Positions 1 through 4,815 of a stretch of DNA of 5,288 nucleotides are shown here, one piece after another (the first letter of the stretch is position 1; the number at the start of each line of letters is the position of its first letter). Source of the DNA: Candidatus Stahliibacteriota bacterium. Lineage in GTDB: Bacteria; Hydrothermota; Tepidihabitantia; SM23-42. Where the stretch lies: NCBI GenBank assembly GCA_030670605.1, contig DAOVBK010000128.1, forward strand, positions 1-5,288. Reading direction: 5' to 3'. Position numbers and translations under genes: made by a program. The notes under the pieces are model-generated. The model did no database searches and was not told the origin of the DNA. It saw only the letters and a program-made list of their open reading frames with translations.

Positions 1-2380
1 TGTTATCGTCATTTACTACACCCACATCCTGATAGGTCAATACCGGAGCATAGACCGTAACACTTAGAGATGATGTCCAGATACTATCATCAACATCATG
101 AAGCTCGAGCTGAAAACTTATCGTATAATTGTTTGGACAGGTATCGGCAACCGTGAAACGGTAATAGGGAGCTGATAAGGCAGAATCATCCTCGGGAATA
201 TCGCCGTACCAGCTCGAATCAATCGTCAGCGTGACATATGCATTAGATTCACTGAGCAGGCCATAAATACTTTGTGCCGTACCCGTGCCGACATTTTTCG
301 CCCAGATGCCAAAATCAATTGCCTCACCCGGGTTGACCATGCCATCATTGTTACCGCCAGAAACATCATCGACGATATTTCTCAGATACATCACATACGG
401 ATAGGTGCTCGAAATGATCGGCACCCCAGCTTCATACGCATAGTAATTCGCCTTGGTGACCGTCACCCACATCGTATCACCAACGATCAGCGGGTAAATC
501 GAAAAACTCACCTCACCCTGAGTATTCGTGTAGCCAACATCGTACATCACATCCTGCTCGCACATCACGCACACCAGGGCATCGCTCACCGGGCTCCCGT
601 CACTTGTCACGGTTACATCAAAGACTGATCCACCAACTGGAACATCGCCCGGGTGCGTTACGACCAACACATCAGGGTATGTGGTCCACAGCTGCATAGC
701 CGGGTCGCCAAACAAAGTCAGACAGTGCATGCAGTGATACACATATGAATCACCGACATACGGTACAGACCGGTCCTTGGATGCGGCACAGGTTTGACCG
801 ATTATGTACACACCGTTGTTGTTAAGTTCATCATAGAACCAGATATCAAGCCATTCTGAACGCCCGGTGTTCTCGATTCTACCGTAACCAGAACGTGTGT
901 TGCCCCAGAATGCACTTGAACCACCATTCGGATTATTCATCATGTGCTCAACATAGCAATCACCACCTGTGTAATCCAGTCGTGCGATGGCACAGCAGAT
1001 TGCAGTGCAAACACCAGAGCGCGGCGGCGCATTGGTCAACCCATCAGCATCAGCATTGTTATGGCCTGGACTGCCCCAACCATTCCAGCTACCGTGTGCT
1101 GAAATCTCTGCATAGCCATACCCAACATTGAATGTATCATTGATCTCAGATGTCGGCAAATACAGCAGATACGAATACCGCTTTGCATCCAACCATGACG
1201 GCGGGTCATACTTGGCAATAGTGTCACACTCAGGATTACCATACCCGCTCCAGAGTTCATAGCCCGCTAAGAATATTTTCTCATAAAAACCTGTGGTCGG
1301 TGGCTCATGTTCGTACTTGAGCACTTTGTTGACAAATGTTTGTGCCTCGGTCGCGTTACTGATCGATGCCCTACCGACGTACACCTCAGAATAGTGGTCA
1401 TCATCATAATCCTGATACCAGAAATCGGTCGGTGTATTCGGGTCATCTGCTGTCGAGATCCGGTTCATTGGAAAATCGCCCCAATCACCGACACACAGGA
1501 AGTAGATGGTTCCGTGATTCTGATGATAGTCGATAATGAAGTTTCTCACCTTCTCGTAATCGGTTGTGCCAGAGTAGTTGCTCAGTATCCAGTCCCGTAA
1601 AAAGATCTCCGTGGGAATACCTTTCTTGTTCCGCCAGTTTCTGAGCGGTTCGAAGTATGACTCAAAACCATCGGCGACCATGATCGCGTATTCAGGATTT
1701 TCAAATGTCGGTCCTTTTGCATCTGGTGTCTGCATCCTGGAGCAGTCCCTGACCTGTGGGCTCCATGCGTCAACCTGTTCTGGGTTCACCACTAATCTCT
1801 TTACTGCTTCTTTCTGATACGCGTGGTCTTCTCGCCATACTGGTTCTGGTGTAATCTGATGCTCTTCAAACTGCACTTTGAACCTGATGTTCGTATACAG
1901 GAAGAGCTTCTGTTTATCTGGCACATACTGCAACGGATGGAGCGTAATCGTCGCGATTCTGTAACCGCCTTTTGTACCAACATTGGTTACCTGCGCTGCG
2001 ATGCCTGGATACTCACTGGTCATCGAGTAGATCTGCTGATTTGGTTCAACAAAAGGAAATGGTTCATGAATCATGAAGGGTTCAGGATGCTGTGTCGGTA
2101 GAATGTTATACGTTCCTTTGACAGGCACTTTCTGCGAAGATACAATTTCAATATTCTCAACTGTAGCATGTGGTGGTATAAGTACTAATAGCGGTTTAAT
2201 TGCCAGTTCCGGTTCACCGAGTTGCGCTGTCGGCGCACAATGCTTGAGTCGCACCACATCATACCCCTCATACTCACTAAACTGAAGATCATCGATTGAA
2301 AAGGACACTCCCTTTTCAATCTGTCCTGCAAAGAGCATAAAGGGGATCATCAATAGCAATATACAGTAACTTCTACTCAT
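1..2380 (-). CDS. Gingipain-type (family C25) cysteine protease precursor, 3'-truncated by the window edge
   Basis: The frame is open for 793 codons from ATG 2380 to the left edge, and the C-terminus is missing. A Shine-Dalgarno AGGAG (2386..2390) lies 5 nt upstream of the start. The layout is a signal peptide (about residues 1-19), a C25-type propeptide (about 25-200), a catalytic domain (about 228-566, ending in GDPAMQLW), a C25_C-like beta domain (about 570-655), and a beta-sandwich with an NDGMVNPGE signature (about 674-762). His429 in SAHGS and Cys463 (or the adjacent Cys462) in ICCAIARLDY fit the C25 His/Cys dyad by spacing to the following DCYVEH. The protein is probably secreted and activated by propeptide removal; any C-terminal sorting domain would lie off the window. 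It has 15 Cys, including two CxxC motifs (550/553, 604/607), which is odd for an exported enzyme. The family call is secure. The substrate is unknown. Confidence 0.9.
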   Translation of the reverse strand, partial: MSRSYCILLLMIPFMLFAGQIEKGVSFSIDDLQFSEYEGYDVVRLKHCAPTAQLGEPELAIKPLLVLIPPHATVENIEIVSSQKVPVKGTYNILPTQHPEPFMIHEPFPFVEPNQQIYSMTSEYPGIAAQVTNVGTKGGYRIATITLHPLQYVPDKQKLFLYTNIRFKVQFEEHQITPEPVWREDHAYQKEAVKRLVVNPEQVDAWSPQVRDCSRMQTPDAKGPTFENPEYAIMVADGFESYFEPLRNWRNKKGIPTEIFLRDWILSNYSGTTDYEKVRNFIIDYHQNHGTIYFLCVGDWGDFPMNRISTADDPNTPTDFWYQDYDDDHYSEVYVGRASISNATEAQTFVNKVLKYEHEPPTTGFYEKIFLAGYELWSGYGNPECDTIAKYDPPSWLDAKRYSYLLYLPTSEINDTFNVGYGYAEISAHGSWNGWGSPGHNNADADGLTNAPPRSGVCTAICCAIARLDYTGGDCYVEHMMNNPNGGSSAFWGNTRSGYGRIENTGRSEWLDIWFYDELNNNGVYIIGQTCAASKDRSVPYVGDSYVYHCMHCLTLFGDPAMQLWTTYPDVLVVTHPGDVPVGGSVFDVTVTSDGSPVSDALVCVMCEQDVMYDVGYTNTQGEVSFSIYPLIVGDTMWVTVTKANYYAYEAGVPIISSTYPYVMYLRNIVDDVSGGNNDGMVNPGEAIDFGIWAKNVGTGTAQSIYGLLSESNAYVTLTIDSSWYGDIPEDDSALSAPYYRFTVADTCPNNYTISFQLELHDVDDSIWTSSLSVTVYAPVLTYQDVGVVNDDN

Positions 2381-2513
2381 GCTTTCTCCTTTCCTGTGCC
2401 CCCTTATACAGCTTACTCTGTATGTGTACACCTCCTCGAATCCACTGTTCAAATATGTTTAGCAGTACAATGTAGAATATACTTAAGTTTAATAACCCAC
2501 ACCTCACCGTAAT
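2381..2513 (-). promoter_or_regulatory. Leader of the C25 protease gene, with two Shine-Dalgarno-like sites
   Basis: This is the predicted 5' untranslated stretch between the likely transcription start (about 2513) and ATG 2380. The site that fits the start codon is AGGAG at 2386..2390. A second, better anti-16S match, GGAGGTG (2429..2435), has no ATG, GTG or TTG at the usual distance. Between them is a 6-bp inverted repeat, ATACAG/CTGTAT, with a 6-nt loop (about 2406..2423), which could form a small hairpin. A GTG-started frame (2507 down to 2373) crosses the leader and stops in ATGAGTAG, overlapping the protease start. Whether it is translated is unknown. Confidence 0.4.
2479..2488 (-). promoter_or_regulatory. 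ACTTAAGTAT motif shared with the other C25 gene's control region
   Basis: The 10-mer ACTTAAGTAT (minus-strand reading) lies in the early leader, about 25-35 nt after the predicted transcription start. The identical 10-mer occurs in the same transcriptional orientation within the palindrome at 4697..4708, which abuts the promoter of the second C25 gene. It could be an operator for a common regulator. However, it is AT-rich and centred on the self-complementary CTTAAG, so chance is not excluded. Confidence 0.3.
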
Positions 2514-2519
2514 TATTTT

Positions 2520-2547
2520 ATTATAGTAGTATTAAAAGTAATGTCAA
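2520..2547 (-). promoter_or_regulatory. Consensus sigma70-type promoter of the C25 protease gene
   Basis: Read on the minus strand, a perfect TTGACA -35 (2542..2547) is separated by 16 nt from a perfect TATAAT -10 (2520..2525). The predicted start of transcription is near 2513. The element sits between the cupin stop and the C25 start, so the protease has its own promoter even though the upstream operon runs in the same direction. No convincing terminator separates the two, so some read-through is possible. Confidence 0.8.
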
Positions 2548-2578
2548 GGAAATATGGCTTGACTTGAGTCTTTTCTTG

Positions 2579-2606
2579 GGCATTAGGCTTTAGGCATTGG
2601 GCTTTG
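2579..2606. repeat. Degenerate heptanucleotide tandem array, (GGCWTTR)x4
   Basis: Four contiguous 7-bp units are visible on the plus strand: GGCATTA, GGCTTTA, GGCATTG, GGCTTTG. They differ only at positions 4 and 7 and alternate A/T at position 4. A partial unit (GGCC) leads into the cupin stop codon at 2610..2612. The array thus begins immediately after the cupin gene and ends about 30 bp before the protease promoter. Period and GGC start match the array at 4526..4588. Confidence 0.75.
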
Positions 2607-2609
2607 GGC

Positions 2610-2930
2610 CTATTGGTACTCCTTCCGCACCGGGTAGAAAATGTCGATGACTCGACAGTTGGATAATGATCTACCTGCGTGTTTTACATTGGGCGGAATG
2701 ACGACCACCGTGCCTGGCTCGGCAACAACAGTTTCTCCAGCGACCGTCAATTCGAATGTTCCTTCAAGGAGATTGAATATTTGTTCATGTGGATGCGCAT
2801 GCTCGGGCATGTCACGATGTGCTTCAATGTTCCAGTGTGCGACAGTCATTGTATCAGAATGTATAAACTGCCCGTGATAACCCGGAACGACCTCTCTTTC
2901 CTCGATATTTTTGAGATGCGTGTGTAGCAT
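2610..2930 (-). CDS. Small single-domain cupin, KdgF-like
   Basis: The product is 106 aa with no signal peptide, so it is probably cytoplasmic. Cupin motif 1 is HAHPHEQ (residues 44-50) followed by Gly57. Motif 2 is Gly73...Pro79-x-Asn81-x2-His84. Expected metal ligands are His44, His46, Gln50 and His84, with Gln replacing the usual Glu. The tail DIFYPVR (96-102) resembles the D-x-F-x-P-x-R end of KdgF-type cupins, which help linearise unsaturated uronates from pectin or alginate. No uronate gene is nearby, so that activity is only a possibility; other small cupins share this tail. The start is fixed by AGGAGG at 2935..2940. The gene lies 9 nt after the stop of the release-factor-like gene and is last in the operon. 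The fold call is strong, the reaction uncertain. Confidence 0.88.
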   Translation of the reverse strand: MLHTHLKNIEEREVVPGYHGQFIHSDTMTVAHWNIEAHRDMPEHAHPHEQIFNLLEGTFELTVAGETVVAEPGTVVVIPPNVKHAGRSLSNCRVIDIFYPVRKEYQ

Positions 2931-2934
2931 GTGA

Positions 2935-2942
2935 CCTCCTTA
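2935..2942 (-). promoter_or_regulatory. Overlapping stop codon and Shine-Dalgarno between release-factor-like gene and cupin
   Basis: The TAA stop (2942..2940) shares its last A with AGGAGG (2940..2935), which sits 4 nt before the cupin ATG. A ribosome ending the first gene is placed on the binding site of the second, which suggests translational coupling. Confidence 0.8.
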
Positions 2943-3989
2943 CAAAGAACGCATTTGTGGTTTTATCTTGAATCTGAGCAAGGCAGCAGCGCCTCCGAGT
3001 CTCGACAGCACCTCGTTCGTTTCAGGAATCAATTCGACATACGCCGCGGTGGCTTGCGCACGACTCGTCAACTCCTCCTTCGTTATGAAATCAAGCTCCT
3101 CACTCAGAAACAGAGTATCTACCTGCCCCATGTTCAAGGCTTTGAGTGTGGGTTCAACGCCGGAAACAGCCAACCCTGCACGCCGCAACTCAGCAACGAG
3201 CTTTTGTAGCAAGTTTTTCTCCTCGTCCCGTTCTGCCCGTTCAAGAAGTGGTCGAACCTTACGCACAAAATCCTGATCAGGAGCATCGAGGTCCCAGCGT
3301 ACTGTCGCAATGACGTTGTCTTTCCACGTCTTGGGAAATTCATGTTCCAGGGCGGTGATCATTCGGTCGCGCCCGGCGATCACAATGCGCTTTATTGCTG
3401 TGCCACCGAAGATGGATTTCGCGTTCTCTATCGTATCCTGAGCGAAATGCTTAATCTGTTTTGCACGTCTCCGTTGATAGCGCATCTGCGACCATCCTCC
3501 GACTTTTGAAAGATGATGTATGTTTTTGCAGAACGAATCCATGTCTTCAATGACCTGCCCCGCAACGATAAGAATGCGCGAACAACTGGCGTCAATCATG
3601 ATGACGCCAATAGGCTCATACTCATCGAGTTCAAGGGCGAGTGGATAGATAATCGCCTCATCATCGACTGCAAGAAGTGGTTCTGGTGCAGACACCAGTT
3701 CAACACCTCTGACAAAATCAGCACCGAGGTCGGCAAAAAAAGCAACACCTGGACCAGAAAACCCTTGTTCCTTTTTTTCCTTCAGATAGTCATTCAGAAA
3801 TGATAATGATGTGTGAAAGTAGTCCTTTTCTTTTCTATCCAAAAAATGCATCAGTTTTTTTGATTCCCTTTCGACAAAGGCATGTGCATCATCCCAACCG
3901 CGCGTTACGCTCACATATGCAGATAAGACCGTGCGGTCTGTCTCTGCTAACTGCGCGAGTTCTTTGAGCAACTCACTCGTGACGTTCAT
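2940..3989 (-). CDS. VLRF1/eRF1-type (bacterial archaeo-eukaryotic release factor family) protein
   Basis: The product is 349 aa, cytoplasmic, with no signal peptide. It resembles the baeRF group related to eRF1, Pelota and Vms1/ANKZF1. The N-terminal part (about 18-130) ends in PLALELDEYEPIGVIMID, typical of the group. The VLRF1-like core (about 126-250) carries GGWSQ (164-168) followed by a very basic stretch (RYQRRRAKQIK, 170-180). GGWSQ is the counterpart of the eRF1 GGQ loop, making Gln168 the likely key residue for peptidyl-tRNA hydrolysis. The C-terminal part (about 255-342) looks like an L7Ae/eRF1 domain 3, with TLKALNMGQVDTLFL and a final GGAAALLRF, but lacks zinc-ribbon cysteines. 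A role in ribosome rescue or nascent-chain release is inferred from the family. ATG 3989 has GGAG at 3999..4002. It is the middle gene of the operon. Confidence 0.85.
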   Translation of the reverse strand: MNVTSELLKELAQLAETDRTVLSAYVSVTRGWDDAHAFVERESKKLMHFLDRKEKDYFHTSLSFLNDYLKEKKEQGFSGPGVAFFADLGADFVRGVELVSAPEPLLAVDDEAIIYPLALELDEYEPIGVIMIDASCSRILIVAGQVIEDMDSFCKNIHHLSKVGGWSQMRYQRRRAKQIKHFAQDTIENAKSIFGGTAIKRIVIAGRDRMITALEHEFPKTWKDNVIATVRWDLDAPDQDFVRKVRPLLERAERDEEKNLLQKLVAELRRAGLAVSGVEPTLKALNMGQVDTLFLSEELDFITKEELTSRAQATAAYVELIPETNEVLSRLGGAAALLRFKIKPQMRSL

Positions 3990-3998
3990 AGTCCGTGT

Positions 3999-4004
3999 CT
4001 CCTA
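3999..4004 (-). promoter_or_regulatory. Overlapping stop codon and Shine-Dalgarno between exported protein and release-factor-like gene
   Basis: On the minus strand TAGGAG contains the TAG stop of the exported protein (4004..4002) and the GGAG (4002..3999) that serves ATG 3989, with 9 nt between GGAG and the start. This repeats the stop/Shine-Dalgarno overlap seen at the next junction and supports one transcription unit. Confidence 0.7.
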
Positions 4005-4619
4005 CAACGATACATAGCCGATCACATCAACATGAAATGAATCGAGATTACAGTCAGCAGCATGTGGCAACACGTGTATCCGCAGTCGCTGCACACCGAT
4101 ACGTGTTCCCCATGAGATGAATTTCGTAATTGGTTGAAGGGTACACATATAGACGCGCAGACCATAACCATGCGCAGTTTCATGTTCAGACCCTCCTGCC
4201 GTATAGTCGCTGAATCCGGTCAATGCCTGCACACCTAATTTTAGCCGTCGTACTGCAGTGCCGAAATTATAGTCAACACCAAAACCGAGTGTATACAACT
4301 CAACATATTGGTGGCACCAGATGAGACCAGCAAGCGTGTTTTCAGTCTTTATCCGCGACGCATGACCGGTGACCGCTATATTGCCGATCAGATGAACATG
4401 GAGGTCAAAACACGGATACGCAATCGGGTCATGATCGAGGCCATCATAGGGATCGAACGACGAGGGGTATGATTGTATACCAGCACCAATGCCAACATCC
4501 ACGCACCGTGCTTCGGCACGGTGAAGGCAAAAGGCAAAAGGCAAAAGTGAGAGGAAAAGGGCAAAAGGCAAACGCAGAAAGGAAAACCCACGCTGCGCGA
4601 CTTTCTTATTACCAGCCAT
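4002..4619 (-). CDS. Exported beta-rich protein of unknown function, possibly an outer-membrane beta-barrel
   Basis: The product is 205 aa from ATG 4619; I do not recognise a family. A basic N-terminus (NKK, QR) is followed by a hydrophobic core (about residues 12-32) and a likely cleavage after AEA (35-37), which is a signal peptide. The mature part shows alternating, aromatic- and glycine-rich stretches (for example FDLHVHLIGNIAV, YVELYTLGFGVDYNF, LKLGVQALTGFSDY), as in small outer-membrane beta-barrels. The frame extends upstream to ATG 4685, but that start has no Shine-Dalgarno, no hydrophobic N-terminus, and lies upstream of the promoter at 4628..4655, so 4619 is preferred. No Shine-Dalgarno precedes 4619 either; the mRNA may be nearly leaderless. 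The signal core is encoded by a heptanucleotide repeat. First gene of the operon. Confidence 0.72.
   Translation of the reverse strand: MAGNKKVAQRGFSFLRLPFALFLSLLPFAFCLHRAEARCVDVGIGAGIQSYPSSFDPYDGLDHDPIAYPCFDLHVHLIGNIAVTGHASRIKTENTLAGLIWCHQYVELYTLGFGVDYNFGTAVRRLKLGVQALTGFSDYTAGGSEHETAHGYGLRVYMCTLQPITKFISWGTRIGVQRLRIHVLPHAADCNLDSFHVDVIGYVSL
4504..4523. repeat. Perfect 8-bp inverted repeat with TTCG loop, inside a gene
   Basis: The sequence CACCGTGC-TTCG-GCACGGTG (4504..4523, plus strand) is a perfect 8-bp stem closed by C(TTCG)G, an exceptionally stable tetraloop in RNA. In the sense (minus) strand of the exported protein gene the loop reads CGAA and encodes residues around the signal-peptide cleavage site. 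It lies 2 bp from the heptanucleotide array. No T-tract follows on either strand, so it is not a classical terminator. Confidence 0.75.
4526..4588. repeat. Heptanucleotide array (GGCAAAA unit) forming the signal-peptide core
   Basis: On the plus strand GGCAAAA occurs at 4526, 4533, 4540 and 4560, with GGCAAAC at 4567. Degenerate units follow to about 4588, and a 13-nt imperfect stretch (4547..4559) breaks the register by one base. On the coding strand the unit CTTTTGC reads as the heptapeptide LLPFAFC. Because 7 is not a multiple of 3, the same hydrophobic heptapeptide appears in all three frames. It supplies LPFALFLSLLPFAFC of the exported protein. Confidence 0.75.
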
Positions 4620-4627
4620 ATTAACAC

Positions 4628-4655
4628 AGTATAGCCTCTGCGCCTGGAGCGTCAA
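4628..4655 (-). promoter_or_regulatory. Sigma70-type promoter of the three-gene operon
   Basis: On the minus strand TTGACG (4650..4655) is followed after 16 nt by TATACT (4628..4633). The spacer length is the same as in the two consensus promoters of this window. Transcription is expected to start near 4621, only about 2 nt before ATG 4619, which would make the first cistron leaderless or almost so. Confidence 0.65.
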
Positions 4656-4657
4656 TA

Positions 4658-4670
4658 CCCTGAAACAGGG
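4658..4670. repeat. Short hairpin CCCTG-AAA-CAGGG between the divergent promoters
   Basis: A 5-bp perfect inverted repeat with a 3-nt spacer lies 2 bp upstream of the -35 box of the operon promoter and about 37 bp from the -35 box of the opposite promoter. It could be a protein-binding site; there is no T-run, so it is not a terminator. Confidence 0.35.
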
Positions 4671-4696
4671 CGTAGAATGAGGCATGAGTTTGAGCG

Positions 4697-4708
4697 ATAC
4701 TTAAGTAT
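4697..4708. promoter_or_regulatory. 12-bp palindrome overlapping the -35 box of the right-hand C25 promoter
   Basis: ATACTTAAGTAT is a perfect palindrome whose last base is the first base of the TTGACA -35 element. This is a classic operator position. Ten of its bases (ACTTAAGTAT) recur in the leader of the left-hand C25 gene at 2479..2488. Function is inferred from position and recurrence only. Confidence 0.4.
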
Positions 4709-4735
4709 TGACAAACTTCCAAATCTGTGTATAAT
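4708..4735 (+). promoter_or_regulatory. Consensus sigma70-type promoter of the right-hand C25-type gene
   Basis: Perfect TTGACA (4708..4713), 16-nt spacer, perfect TATAAT (4730..4735). Predicted transcription start near 4742. Both hexamers and the spacer length are identical to those of the left-hand C25 gene promoter, although the spacer sequences differ. Confidence 0.85.
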
Positions 4736-4741
4736 TACACG

Positions 4742-4815
4742 TAGAAAGGAGGTCTCGACGTTCATACGTTTCTTTAACACTATTTCGAGACTTAATTCTA
4801 AAATAAGGAGGTATT
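4742..4815 (+). promoter_or_regulatory. Structured leader of the right-hand C25-type gene, with duplicated Shine-Dalgarno
   Basis: The 74-nt leader holds AAAGGAGGT at 4745..4753, right after the expected transcription start, and AAGGAGGT at 4805..4812, which serves ATG 4816. The first has no ATG, GTG or TTG at a usable distance. GTCTCGA (4752..4758) and TCGAGAC (4785..4791) form a perfect 7-bp stem with a 26-nt loop, which begins inside the first site. A smaller alternative, ACGT-TCAT-ACGT (4758..4769), shares one base with it. The layout could act as a standby or switch element. Confidence 0.4.

Noticed and set aside
549..563. HCMHC (protease residues 549-553) as a haem-binding site
   Set aside because: It is CxxC followed by Leu, not the CxxCH of c-type haem attachment. 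The window coordinates of these codons are about 722..736; the numbers given here are protein residues and shortly beyond.
272..2285. Several plus-strand open frames of 70-118 codons (for example 272..628, 895..1131, 1307..1600, 1823..2101)
   Set aside because: They are antisense to the long C25 reading frame, have no family resemblance, and are rich in the His/Ile/Cys residues expected of shadow frames.
2579..2606. CRISPR-like array
   Set aside because: The units are 7 bp, contiguous and degenerate, with no spacers or cas genes.
2526..2610. Rho-independent terminator after the cupin gene
   Set aside because: The only inverted repeat, GACTTGAGTC (about 2560..2569), has a 2-nt centre and a 4-bp stem, too small to fold, and no T-tract follows in the direction of the operon.
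2641..3803. Plus-strand open frames opposite the cupin and release-factor-like genes
   Set aside because: The minus-strand genes have recognisable motifs, Shine-Dalgarno sites and operon spacing; the plus-strand frames have none.
4388..4627. Alternative GTG-started frame of 79 codons with a hydrophobic N-terminus
   Set aside because: Its hydrophobicity comes from the heptamer array, which reads hydrophobic in every frame. Downstream it overlaps the better-supported 205-aa frame and has no Shine-Dalgarno.
4620..4685. N-terminal extension of the exported protein to ATG 4685
   Set aside because: It has no Shine-Dalgarno, would bury the signal peptide, and overlaps the likely promoter at 4628..4655.
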